Assembly (NCBI GenBank): GCA_020638135.1
Contig: JACKJE010000001.1
Coordinates: 62,001 to 126,000 of the forward strand
DNA length: 64,000 nucleotides
Source: Methylobacteriaceae bacterium
Lineage (GTDB): Bacteria > Pseudomonadota > Alphaproteobacteria > Rhizobiales > Beijerinckiaceae
Direction of reading: 5' to 3'
Shown: positions 45,547-53,622 of the stretch, piece by piece
Numbering within the stretch: position 1 is the stretch's first letter
How the letters are laid out: each line of letters begins with the position of its first letter
Position numbers and translations under genes: made by a program
The notes under the pieces: model-generated
The model's input: only the letters and a program-made list of their open reading frames with translations
Told to the model about the DNA's origin: nothing
Databases searched by the model: none

Positions 45547-46248
45547 ATGCCGCTCGACGCCCAGGCCATAGCCACGCTGAAGACCGTTTCGACGGCCACG
45601 ATCACCACGGTCCTTCTGAAAAAGGGCCTGCGCAACGTCTGGATTCGGGGCGCGAAACCGATCCGCGCCGGCCAGCCGCGGTTGGTGGGCCCGGCCTTCA
45701 CGCTGCGCTTTGTTCCGGCGCGCGAGGATCTGGCGACGCCGGAGTCCTGGGGCAATCCGATTTCCACGCGAGCCGCCATAGAGGCCATGCCGGAGGGCGT
45801 GATCGCCGTCATCGACGCCATGGGCGTGCAGGACGCCGGCGTGTTCGGCGACATTCTATGCGCCCGAATGGCGAAAAAGAACGTAGCCGCCATGGTGACC
45901 GACGGCGTCGTGCGCGACCTTGCCGGCGTGCTCTCCACCAACCTGCCGATCTGGTGTTCGGGCGTCGCCGCGCCGTCCTCGGTGACGGGCCTGACCTTCG
46001 TGAACTGGGCCGAGCCGATCGGCTGCGGCGGCGTCGCCGTCTTTCCGGACGATGTGATCGTCGCCGACGACGACGGCTGCGTGCTGATCCCGCAGGCGCT
46101 GCTCGATCACGTCCTGGCGCATGCGCCGGAGCAGGAGCGCATGGAAGGCTGGATCATGGAAGAGGTTGGCCGCGGCGAGAAGCTGCCCGGCCTCTATCCC
46201 ATGAATGAAGCGACCAAGGCGCGCTACGAGGCGTGGAAGAAGAAGTGA
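45547..46248 (+). CDS. RraA-family protein (HMG/CHA aldolase or oxaloacetate decarboxylase-like)
   Basis: A 233-residue RraA-fold protein. VSTATITTVLLKKGLRNVWI, LVGPAFTLRFVPAREDL, GVIAVIDAMGVQDAGVFGDILCARMAKKNVAAMVTDGVVRD and PIGCGGVAVFPDDVIVADDDGCVLIP are typical; GD..(x)20..R-D is the active-site signature of the aldolase-type members. Despite the name, many relatives in catabolic clusters are metal-dependent aldolases or decarboxylases. Its stop overlaps the start of the DHDPS-like gene (GTGA), so the two are coupled and should act in one pathway. Confidence 0.87.
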   Translation: MPLDAQAIATLKTVSTATITTVLLKKGLRNVWIRGAKPIRAGQPRLVGPAFTLRFVPAREDLATPESWGNPISTRAAIEAMPEGVIAVIDAMGVQDAGVFGDILCARMAKKNVAAMVTDGVVRDLAGVLSTNLPIWCSGVAAPSSVTGLTFVNWAEPIGCGGVAVFPDDVIVADDDGCVLIPQALLDHVLAHAPEQERMEGWIMEEVGRGEKLPGLYPMNEATKARYEAWKKK

Positions 46249-47174
46249 AACTCACCCCCTCCGCCGCCGGCGTCTTCCCCATCGCTCCCACGCCCTTCGC
46301 GCCCGACGGCGCGATTGACTGGGCGAGCGTCGATCGTCTGTTCGACTTCTATGCGCGCATCGGTTCGGACGGCGTGACCGTGCTCGGCATCATGGGCGAG
46401 GCGCCGAAGCTCGAACCGCAGGAATCGCTCGCCATCGTCAAGCGCGCCGTAACGATCATGGGCGGCAAGCCGATTGTCGTCGGCGTCTCCGCGCCGGGCT
46501 TCGCCGCCATGCGCGCGCTCGCGCGCGAGGCGATGGAGGCTGGCGCGGCCGGCGTGATGATCGCGCCTCCGAACACATTGCGCACCGACGACCAGATCGT
46601 CACCTATTACGCGCAGGCGGCCGACGCGATCGGCGCCGATGTCCCCTTCGTCGTGCAGGATTATCCGCTCATCACCAGTGTCGTCATGACGCCGGGCGTC
46701 ATCCGCCGCATTGCGACCGACAATGCCAATTGCGTGATGCTGAAGGCGGAGGACTGGCCAGGGCTCGAAAAAATTTCGATGCTGCGCAAGTGGCAGGCGG
46801 AAGGCGCGCTCAAACCCATGTCGATCCTCGTCGCCAACGGCGGTCTGTTTCTCGATTTCGAGATGGAACGCGGCGCCGACGGCTCCAACACCGGCTACGC
46901 CTTCCCCGAAATGCTGATCGACGTCGTGCGCTGGTCGAAGTCCGGCGAACGCGACCGCGCGCACGATCTCTTCGACGCGCATCTGCCGCTGCTGCGCTAC
47001 GAGCAGCAGCCGGGCGCGGGTCTGGCCGTGCGCAAATACGTCCTGATGAAGCGCGGAATTTTGGCGCACGACACACAGAGGAAGCCGGGCGCGGGGCTGA
47101 CCGCGACCGCGAAGGCGGAAGTGGATTTTCTGCTGCAGCGGCTGGCGCGGGTCGACAAGCGGGCGGTGGTTTGA
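46245..47174 (+). CDS. Dihydrodipicolinate synthase/N-acetylneuraminate lyase family protein
   Basis: A 309-residue Schiff-base aldolase-fold enzyme starting at GTG 46245 inside the previous stop. GVFPIAPTPFAPDGAIDWASVDRL is the family start, and GVTVLGIMGEAPKL, IVVGVSAPGF, GVMIAPPN, VVQDYPL with the Tyr and CVMLKAEDWPG with the Schiff-base Lys follow. The MGEAP variation in place of TGE suggests a sugar-acid enzyme (2-keto-3-deoxy sugar acid dehydratase or aldolase) instead of DapA. With the RraA-like and IlvD/Edd genes it forms a plausible sugar-acid degradation set. Confidence 0.87.
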   Translation: MKLTPSAAGVFPIAPTPFAPDGAIDWASVDRLFDFYARIGSDGVTVLGIMGEAPKLEPQESLAIVKRAVTIMGGKPIVVGVSAPGFAAMRALAREAMEAGAAGVMIAPPNTLRTDDQIVTYYAQAADAIGADVPFVVQDYPLITSVVMTPGVIRRIATDNANCVMLKAEDWPGLEKISMLRKWQAEGALKPMSILVANGGLFLDFEMERGADGSNTGYAFPEMLIDVVRWSKSGERDRAHDLFDAHLPLLRYEQQPGAGLAVRKYVLMKRGILAHDTQRKPGAGLTATAKAEVDFLLQRLARVDKRAVV

Positions 47175-47182
47175 CGCAGATC

Positions 47183-47263
47183 CGTCATTGCGAGGAGCGT
47201 AGCGACGAAGCAATCCAGCGTCGTGCTGGGGCCTCTGGATTGCTTCGCTTCGCTCGCAATGAC
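47183..47263. repeat. REP-like palindrome between convergent genes
   Basis: The left arm (47183-47218) begins CGTCATTGCGAGGAGCG and ends GAAGCAATCCAG. The right arm (47234-47263), CTGGATTGCTTC to GCAATGACG, is its near-perfect complement, with a 15-base loop. This looks like the dispersed repeat (CATTGCGAGGAGC...AAGCAATCC) found in many copies in Bradyrhizobium/Rhodopseudomonas-like genomes. Lying between two convergent stops, it likely ends or protects both transcripts. Confidence 0.85.
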
Positions 47264-47265
47264 GG

Positions 47266-48960
47266 CTACGGAATCGTCCGCGTAATCTCCGGAATGCAGA
47301 AATCGAAATCGCAGCCCTGTCCGGCCTGCGTCACGGTCTCGAAATAGAGCTTCTCATAGCCGCGCTTCCCCGCGCCGTCCGGTAGCGGCGGCAGCGCGGC
47401 GCGGCGCTTTGCCAGCTCCCTGCCACTCACCAGCAGATCGATCCGCCGGCCCTTCGTGTCGAGCCGTATGCGGTCGCCATCGCGCACCAGCGCCAGCGGT
47501 CCGCCATCAGCTGATTCCGGTGCGATGTGAAGAACAATCGAGCCAAAAGCCGTGCCGCTCATGCGCGCATCCGAAATGCGCACCATGTCCTTCACGCCGG
47601 CTGCGGCGAGCTTCTTCGGGATCGGGATATAGCCAGCCTCCGGCATGCCCGGCGCGCCCTTGGGGCCCGCGTTGCGCAATACCAGGACATCATCGGCGCG
47701 CACATCGAGCGCGGGATCGTCGAGCCGTGCTGCGAGATCGGCGAGACCCTCGAACACGACGGCGCGTCCCTCATGCTGCAGCAGCGCGGCTGTCGCCGCC
47801 GATTGTTTGATGATCGCGCCGTCGGGCGCGAGATTGCCGCGCAACACGGCGATGCTGCCGCCGGAATGAATGGGGTTCGAGCGCGGGCGCACGACATCCT
47901 GCGGCCATGAAGGCGCGGCGTCGATCGTTTCGCCGAGCGTGCGGCCTGAGATCGTCATGCAGTCGAGCGACAGTTGGTCGCGGATTTCCCGCAGCAGCGT
48001 GGCGCACCCGCCGGCCTTGTGCAGATCCTCGAGGTAATGCGCGCCTGTCGGCTTCATGTCGACGAGCACGGACGTCTCGGCGCCGAGCGCGTCGAACTTT
48101 TCGAGATCGACGCCAATGCCGAGACGACCAGCCATGGCGGTCAGATGGATGAGGGCGTTGGTCGAGCCGCCTGCCGCCAGCACGACGCGCAACGCATTGA
48201 CGAAGGCGGCCGGCGTCATGATCTGCGACGGCCTGATCTTCTCCACCGCGATCGCGACAGCGCGCGCGCCGGTCTGCTCCGCGAGCCTGCGCCGCTCAGA
48301 GGAAACAGCCGGCGCAGACGCCGCGCCAGGCAGCATCATGCCGAGCGCTTCGACAGCGAGCGACATGGTCGACGCCGTCCCCATCACCGAACACGTTCCG
48401 ACCGTCGGCGCGAGTTCGGAATTTGCCGCTTCGATCGTCGCCTCATCGATTTCGCCTGCGCGAAAACGTGCCCAGAAGCGGCGGCAATCCGTGCAGGCGC
48501 CGATCCGCTCGCCACGAAACGAGCCTGCAAGCATCGGGCCGGTCGCCAGCATGATCGCGGGAACATCCGCGCTCGCCGCGCCCATCAGCAGCGCGGGAAC
48601 CGTCTTGTCGCAGCCGCCGATCAAGATCACGGAATCCATCGGCTGCGCGCGGATCATCTCCTCCGTATCCATCGCCATGAGATTGCGCAGATACATCGAA
48701 GTTGGATTGGAAAAACTTTCCTGGATCGAGATGACGGGGAAGGTCACGGGAATGCCGCCCGCCAGCATCACGCCGCGGCTCGCCGCCGCAATCAGGTCGG
48801 GCGCGTTCGCATGGCAGGCGTTGTAACCGGAACCCGTATCGACAATGCCGACGATTCTACGCGACAGCGCCTCGTCCGTGTAGCCCAGCGCCTTGATGAA
48901 GGCCTTGCGCAGGAAGAGCGAGAAGTCGGCGTCGCCATAATTGGCGAGACTCTTGCGCAT
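47266..48960 (-). CDS. IlvD/Edd family dehydratase (sugar-acid dehydratase type)
   Basis: A 564-residue iron-sulfur dehydratase. The start RKSLANYGDADFSLFLRKAFIKALGY and GSGYNACHANAPDLIAAASRGV are those of the sugar-acid (arabinonate/xylonate) branch, not of biosynthetic IlvD. LIGGCDKTVPALLMGAASAD, GACTDCRRFW, TVGTCSVMGTASTMSLAVEALGM and DARMSGTAFGSIVLHIAPE provide the cluster cysteines and active-site signatures. The enzyme would dehydrate an aldonate to a 2-keto-3-deoxy acid, which the adjacent DHDPS-like and RraA-like products could process. I start at the ATG at 48960, just downstream of the thioesterase stop. Confidence 0.92.
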   Translation of the reverse strand: MRKSLANYGDADFSLFLRKAFIKALGYTDEALSRRIVGIVDTGSGYNACHANAPDLIAAASRGVMLAGGIPVTFPVISIQESFSNPTSMYLRNLMAMDTEEMIRAQPMDSVILIGGCDKTVPALLMGAASADVPAIMLATGPMLAGSFRGERIGACTDCRRFWARFRAGEIDEATIEAANSELAPTVGTCSVMGTASTMSLAVEALGMMLPGAASAPAVSSERRRLAEQTGARAVAIAVEKIRPSQIMTPAAFVNALRVVLAAGGSTNALIHLTAMAGRLGIGVDLEKFDALGAETSVLVDMKPTGAHYLEDLHKAGGCATLLREIRDQLSLDCMTISGRTLGETIDAAPSWPQDVVRPRSNPIHSGGSIAVLRGNLAPDGAIIKQSAATAALLQHEGRAVVFEGLADLAARLDDPALDVRADDVLVLRNAGPKGAPGMPEAGYIPIPKKLAAAGVKDMVRISDARMSGTAFGSIVLHIAPESADGGPLALVRDGDRIRLDTKGRRIDLLVSGRELAKRRAALPPLPDGAGKRGYEKLYFETVTQAGQGCDFDFCIPEITRTIP

Positions 48961-48977
48961 GCCGCTCGTCACTTCCG

Positions 48978-49814
48978 CTATTCCTTGTACCAGGTGACCT
49001 GCACGCCATTGGCGAGAAGCCTGCCGTCCTCGCTCCACAGCGCGCAGGTCTGGTCGGCGAAGCAATCGTGGAACACGTCGGCATTGGCATCGCCCAGCAC
49101 GGGCGCCGCGCCGATACGCGCGAGCTCCTCGCCGCCGACATGGAAGTAGGTCGTCATCGACACCGTCGCCATCGGCTGGAAGGTGCCGCGCACCAGCATG
49201 ATGCGCACGAGAAACGTGTCGGAGAGCGCCGCCAGCGAGACGAAATCGAGCGGCCGCGCCGGAATGTCCTGCAGCCAGATCAGCGATCGGGCGGGGCGCA
49301 GCACGCCGTCATTGCGCGGGAACCTGCCGAGGTCGCCCTCGATGAAACGCATGTCGTAGCGCTGCACCCAGGGTAGGGGCCGTGGAGTGTCCGGCGGCGC
49401 GACGTCCTTGAAAGCCGGCGCTCGCGGCGCCGCCGTCGGCAGATGCGTCCACGTCGGCCGGCGCACGCCGCACACCACGCTCGCTGTCGCGGCGATGGCG
49501 CCGTTCTGTGACAGTTCGACCGACCAGTGCTGCGTATTCCTGCCGCCGCGAATGAGCCGCGCCTCGATCTCGAACGCGCCGTCGGCGATGGGCCCGCAGA
49601 AATTGACGGTCAGCGCTATCGGATCGGCAAGGCGCCGCTCGTCGATCATCACCGCGTTGAGCAGGACGGCGGCGGTCGCGCCCCCGAACGGCCCGGCCAT
49701 ATTGGCGTAGGCCGGGCTCGTCGCGCCGCGCAGAATCTTTCCGTCGCGTTCGAGCCTGATCGCCTGATCGAGTGGGTGCAAATCGGTCATCGCATCGTCC
49801 ATCACAGATTTCAT
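48978..49814 (-). CDS. Acyl-CoA thioesterase-like double hot-dog protein
   Basis: A 278-residue TesB-like protein of two hot-dog halves. ATSPAYANMAGPFGGATAAVLLNAVM carries the FGG turn before the first long helix. LTVNFCGPIADGAFEIEARLIRGGRNTQHWSVELSQNGAIAATASVVCG completes the first half. The second half has RPLDFVSLAALSDTFLVRIML, VSMTTYFHVGGEEL and DCFADQTCALWSEDGRLLANGVQVTW. It should hydrolyse acyl-CoA thioesters. Its ATG shares bases with the stop of the hydratase gene upstream (TGATG), so the two are coupled. Confidence 0.85.
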   Translation of the reverse strand: MKSVMDDAMTDLHPLDQAIRLERDGKILRGATSPAYANMAGPFGGATAAVLLNAVMIDERRLADPIALTVNFCGPIADGAFEIEARLIRGGRNTQHWSVELSQNGAIAATASVVCGVRRPTWTHLPTAAPRAPAFKDVAPPDTPRPLPWVQRYDMRFIEGDLGRFPRNDGVLRPARSLIWLQDIPARPLDFVSLAALSDTFLVRIMLVRGTFQPMATVSMTTYFHVGGEELARIGAAPVLGDANADVFHDCFADQTCALWSEDGRLLANGVQVTWYKE

Positions 49815-50677
49815 CAATTGGCGAAGCCGACCTCGGCTTCCATCGCCAGTCCGCCCCGCGCATTGCGCGCCCAGAGTTTTGCGGACATGCCGTCGGCGGC
49901 CGGCGTTCCGTGCACCGAAAAAGGCGCTATGTCGAACAGCGGGCTCATGGCGCGGAAGCGGAAACTCTTGAGTCTGCGCGCATCATTGCGGCGCGCGAGA
50001 TCCACGAGCAGCGTAGCGACCAGCGGCCCATGCACGATCAGGCCGGGATAACCCTCGACTTCCGTCACGTAGCGGCGGTCGTAGTGAATGCGGTGGCCGT
50101 TGAACGTCAGCGCTGAATAGCGGAACAGAAGCACATCGTCGGGCTGGATATCGCGCGACCACACGCCGCCCTCGGGGGCCGGCTTCGGCGGCTGGGGCAT
50201 ATCGCCGGGCGTGGGCATGTCGCGATAGACGATGTCGTGCTCTTCCGTGAAGGAGCCTCCGGAGGAGCCTGAAATTTCGTGGCGCACGAGCACGAAGACG
50301 AGCTGGCCGGTCGCGCCGGTCTTGGCCGTCACATCGACGATGGTGGACGTACGACGGATCGTGTCGCCGACGCGCAGGGGGCTGCGAAAATCGAACCGGC
50401 TGCCCGCCCACATCCGGCGCGGCAGTTCGACCGGCGGCAGAAATCCGCCGCGCCTGGCGTGGCCATCCGGCCCGATTTCGGACTGCCGATGCACAGGCAG
50501 GAAGTAGAGCCAGTGCCACAGGTCCGGCACAATGTCGCCGGCCTTCGGTTTGGGATCGTCGCGGTCGAGCGTGGCCGAAAGCGCGGCGACCGGATAGGCG
50601 GTCGCGATATCCTCTTGCGTCTCCGAACGACCCTTCCAGGCCGCGAGCTTGTCGATATCGACCTTGTGCGCCGTCAT
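49814..50677 (-). CDS. MaoC-like acyl-CoA hydratase (mesaconyl-C4-CoA hydratase type)
   Basis: A 287-residue protein with an N-terminal FAS1-like dehydratase half and a C-terminal hot-dog half. WHWLYFLPVHRQSEIGPDGHARRGGFLPPVELPRRMWAGSRFDFRSPLRVGDTIRRTSTI is the signature of the mesaconyl/itaconyl-CoA hydratase group (HTD2-like). LLFRYSALTFNGHRIHYDRRYVTEVEGYPGLIVHGPLVATLL contains the MaoC-type catalytic Asp/His. The coupled thioesterase gene downstream suggests a short route through an unsaturated dicarboxyl-CoA, but the substrate cannot be fixed. Confidence 0.88.
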   Translation of the reverse strand: MTAHKVDIDKLAAWKGRSETQEDIATAYPVAALSATLDRDDPKPKAGDIVPDLWHWLYFLPVHRQSEIGPDGHARRGGFLPPVELPRRMWAGSRFDFRSPLRVGDTIRRTSTIVDVTAKTGATGQLVFVLVRHEISGSSGGSFTEEHDIVYRDMPTPGDMPQPPKPAPEGGVWSRDIQPDDVLLFRYSALTFNGHRIHYDRRYVTEVEGYPGLIVHGPLVATLLVDLARRNDARRLKSFRFRAMSPLFDIAPFSVHGTPAADGMSAKLWARNARGGLAMEAEVGFAN

Positions 50678-50866
50678 TTGCCTCGCCTTCCCGTTTGCGC
50701 GGCGAATTTACGCCGCCATGGCGCGCCACCGCAATTGCGCACGGCGGCGGGCGGCCATGCGAGGACGCTGCGGGCGCGTCCGCGTGGTGCAGAATTCGTT
50801 AGGAAAGTCTTGATATTCATCTTGTCGTAACGGAATGGCGCGCCCGCAAGCGAGGAACGAACCGGC

Positions 50867-51286
50867 ATGACCGATCTGGCGCACTGGATGCCGCCGATGT
50901 CGCTGGTCCTGGCGTTCTTCGTCTATGCGCTGAGCGTCGAGGAGCTGACGGCCTGGTGTCATCAGGTCGAAAATCTCTCGCGTCGCGCGCCGCCGCGGTT
51001 CTGGGCCTTCGTCAGCGTGCCGGCCGGTCTCGGCGGGCTCGGCATGTATGCGCTGATCGCGCTCGCGGGCTTCCACCTCGGGCTCGTTCCCGCGCTCATT
51101 CTGCTTGCCGCCTGCTTGCTCGCGGTCGCCGTCGACACCGTCGTGTTCGACGTCCTGTTCCGTCGCAAGCGCTATTGGACGCGTCCGGTCTTTCTCGCGC
51201 TGTTCTACGGCGACGCCACCTATGTCTTTGCCAAATTCGTGGCCGGCGCCAATCTCCTGCACGGCATGTCCGCGCATTGGGTCTGA
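50867..51286 (+). CDS. Hypothetical membrane protein
   Basis: A 139-residue protein with three to four hydrophobic segments: MSLVLAFFVYALSVEELTA, FVSVPAGLGGLGMYALIALAGF, VPALILLAACLLAVAVDTVVFDVLF and PVFLALFYGDATYVFAKFVAG. The family is not recognised. GC content and codon use match the host. It abuts the mosaic of truncated polysaccharide genes and may be the last gene on the healthy side of that scar. Confidence 0.6.
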   Translation: MTDLAHWMPPMSLVLAFFVYALSVEELTAWCHQVENLSRRAPPRFWAFVSVPAGLGGLGMYALIALAGFHLGLVPALILLAACLLAVAVDTVVFDVLFRRKRYWTRPVFLALFYGDATYVFAKFVAGANLLHGMSAHWV

Positions 51287-51295
51287 GCCGCGCTC

Positions 51296-51640
51296 TCAGC
51301 TCTCCGGCGTAACGCCAGCATCCTGTTGTGCCGCGAAAGCGCCGGCGCGTTCGAACAGAGCGCGGCGTGCGGGTATCGGCATGGCGATCGTCGATTGCAC
51401 CAGGCAGGCGATATGGTGCGGCTCGATCGCCGCGACGAAGGCGGTTTCTTCGTCAGCATTGTCGAAGCCCTCGGTCCAGCGCGACAGGCAGAGCGTCTCC
51501 TCGGTCGCAAACAGGCGCGCCTTGTCGAGGCCGAGAACACGATCCGCGTAGACGCCATAGAGAATGTACTCGGCGAAATGCGGCGCGCGCGCCAGCACGA
51601 TCCGCCAGTCGGTTTTCGCGATTTCGGCGCCAACAATTCC
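51296..51640 (-). pseudogene. C-terminal fragment of a DUF6492-type glycan protein
   Basis: On the minus strand the reading from about 51640 down to the stop at 51296 gives GAEIAKTDWRIVLARAPHFAEYILYGVYADRVLG, then LCLSRWTEGFDNADEETAFVAAIEPHHIACLVQSTIAMP. This is the ending I know from DUF6492 proteins of rhizobial polysaccharide loci (the WR...FSEYxLYG...W...HxAVxVQS pattern). Upstream of 51640 the frame stays open but the text turns into Arg/Ala shadow, exactly where a plus-strand gene fragment begins, so the N-terminal two-thirds are lost. Confidence 0.6.
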
Positions 51641-51772
51641 ATGTTCTCGCGCGCGCTGTGCCTGTCGGACGGCGCGCCGTTCGAGGAAAGCCTGAATGAG
51701 ATCGGCGGTGAGGATTCGCTGCTGCTCGAACGCCTGACCATGCGCGGCCTGCGCTTCGCCTGGGCCGCGCGC
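51617..51772 (+). pseudogene. Fragment of a family 2 glycosyltransferase
   Basis: The plus-strand text FGANNSMFSRALCLSDGAPFEESLNEIGGEDSLLLERLTMRGLRFAWAA is the acceptor-side part of a GT2 enzyme: the NNSxFxR strand, the PFxExxxxxGGEDSLLxERL motif with the ED pair that carries the base, and the RFAWAPA-like end. Nothing GT2-like precedes it (the catalytic DxD half is absent), and it passes in frame, without a stop, into GH44 sequence. About 52 residues of an enzyme of more than 300 remain. Confidence 0.6.
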
Positions 51773-52648
51773 GCCATCAAGGCGATCGATCCCACGGCTC
51801 AGGTCTTCGGTCCGTCGAGTTGGGGCGCGACCGAAATGGTCAATTTCCAGAACGCGCCGGACTGGCGCGCGCACGCGCGCTACGGCAGCTTTCTCGCGCT
51901 CTATCTCGACGCGTTTCGCAAGGCCTCCGAGCAGGACGGCAAGCACTTGCTCGATACGCTCGACGTGCATTGGTATCCCTTCACCAGCCGCGGAAAACTC
52001 TTCCGCACGGATGCCGAGGCGCTCGACGTCATCCGTCTCGATGCGCCACGTTCACTCACGGAAAGCGGGTTTGTCGAGGATTCGTGGGTCGCCCGCGCGT
52101 TGAGCAGCGCTGCGGCCGACCGTCTGGGGCTGCCGATCCTGCCGAGCCTGCGGCGCATCATCGCGCGCCGGTTTCCCGGTACGAAGCTGTCGATCAGCGA
52201 GTTCAACTACGGCCTTGGCAAGCGGATCCCTTCGGCCCTCGCGCTCGCTGACGCGCTCGGATGCTACGCGACGGGCGGCGTCTATCTTGCGACGCATTGG
52301 GGCAGCCTCGCCGATCTGTTGAGCGAGTCCTATCGGCTGTATCGCGCGCCCGACGTTTTGGGCGGCGGATTCTCCGGTCACACCGTCTCGATACGGCAAT
52401 CAGCCGCCGACACGCTCTCCGCCTTTGCCGCCGACGACGGTTCGGCCTTGCGCCTCGTGCTCATCAACCGCGCCCCACGCGAGATCGCCGTCGAGTTCGG
52501 CGCGCCGCGTCGCAGGTTTCGGCAGACACATGGTTTCGAGGCGGATAGGTCGACTTTTGGGGAGCGGACGGAAACGCCGCGAGAAAATGATGGCGCCGTC
52601 AGGTTCGCACTACCCGCTTATTCCGCGCGGCGCTATCTCTTCGTCTGA
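51773..52648 (+). pseudogene. C-terminal half of a GH44-like glycoside hydrolase
   Basis: From about 51773 the frame reads AIKAIDPTAQVFGPSSWGATEM, LLDTLDVHWYPF, TKLSISEFNYGLG and GVYLATHWGSL, the pattern of the second half of family 44 endoglucanases; the Glu of SEFNYG is in the place of the nucleophile. The N-terminal half, with the signal peptide and the acid/base Glu (normally in NEP), is missing and replaced by the GT2 fragment. It may still be translated from the ATG at 51641 as a 335-residue chimera, but catalysis is unlikely. The 3' end overlaps the convergent epimerase gene by 16 bp. Confidence 0.65.
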
Positions 52649-53622
52649 CCGAGCGAGCGCGCCAGACCATCCGCCATGGAAATCGTCGGCGCGAAACCGA
52701 GCAGATCGCGCGAAGCTGCAGTCGCGTAACGCGCCTTGCGCGCGAACAGCGCGAGTTCGCCGGCCGCGGGGATCAACGCCTGCTTCTCGAAACCGGGCAG
52801 GCCGACGCGCCGCCAGGCTTTCGCCGCGAGCGCGACGGGCGCGCGTCGAGCAAGCGTCGCCGCATCGAGCGCCGGCAGCGGCGGCGCTCCGAGCGCAGAT
52901 GCGAGTGCGCCAAAATAGGCGTTCCAGCTCGGCGTCTCCGGACCGACAGCGTTGAGCGTCGCACAGCGCGGCAGGGCGGTTCGATCATCCCCGCAAAGGC
53001 GCGCCACGGCGCGCGTCACGAGGTCTGCAAGATCGTCGATGTGGATGAGCGCGGCGACGCCCTGGCCATTCGCGCCGAAATCGCCCCAGACGCCCGCGCG
53101 GATTCGCTGCGCAAGGCGATTGATCCAGTAGCGGCTGCCGGCGCCGTAGACGATGCCGGGCCGCAGGATGATGGCGCGTCGATCGGCATGGGCGGCGTCC
53201 TCGGCCCAGGCGTCCACGAGTTTCTCGCAGGCGATCTTGCCTGCGGCATAGGCGTCCAGTGCGCCGACAGCGCCGTCCGTCTCGACGATTTCGCCGTCGC
53301 GCTCTCCGTAGACGGCGATCGAACTGAAGTAGACGAGGCTGTCGACGCGCGCCTCGCTCATGGCGGCAAGCAGGTTGGCGCATTGCCGCTCCATGGCGCC
53401 GACATCGCCATAGGCCGCGTGGACGACGAGCTGCGCGACGCGCACGGCGACGCGCGTTTGTGTGATGTCGTCGAGATCACAGGCCAGTTCGGACGGACTC
53501 CAGGGATTGCGGACGCCCGGTCGGGGCAGGAATCCCGCCTTGCCGAGCGCTGCGACGAGCGCCGCGCCGATGAAGCCGCGCCCGCCCGTGACGAGAATGC
53601 TGTTCTGCGATGGATCGTTCAT
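52633..53622 (-). CDS. NAD-dependent sugar epimerase/dehydratase (SDR family)
   Basis: A 329-residue extended SDR. ILVTGGRGFIGAALVAALGKAGF has the NAD-binding GxxGxxG. VHAAYGD, SLVYFSSIAVYGERDGEIVETD with the catalytic Ser, and AYAAGKIACEKLV with Tyr-x3-Lys show a complete active site. RRAIILRPGIVYGAGSRYWINRLAQRI and LIHIDDLADLVTRAV follow. It probably works on a nucleotide sugar (GalE- or reductase-like) or on a polyprenyl-linked sugar. The start overlaps the flippase stop (TGATG). This gene seems intact although its neighbours on both sides are damaged. Confidence 0.87.
   Translation of the reverse strand: MNDPSQNSILVTGGRGFIGAALVAALGKAGFLPRPGVRNPWSPSELACDLDDITQTRVAVRVAQLVVHAAYGDVGAMERQCANLLAAMSEARVDSLVYFSSIAVYGERDGEIVETDGAVGALDAYAAGKIACEKLVDAWAEDAAHADRRAIILRPGIVYGAGSRYWINRLAQRIRAGVWGDFGANGQGVAALIHIDDLADLVTRAVARLCGDDRTALPRCATLNAVGPETPSWNAYFGALASALGAPPLPALDAATLARRAPVALAAKAWRRVGLPGFEKQALIPAAGELALFARKARYATAASRDLLGFAPTISMADGLARSLGQTKR

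Noticed and set aside
51326..51640. N-terminal 100 codons of the plus-strand frame leading into the GT2 fragment
   Set aside because: The text is shadow-like and lies opposite the DUF6492 fragment, so it is not part of the original protein.
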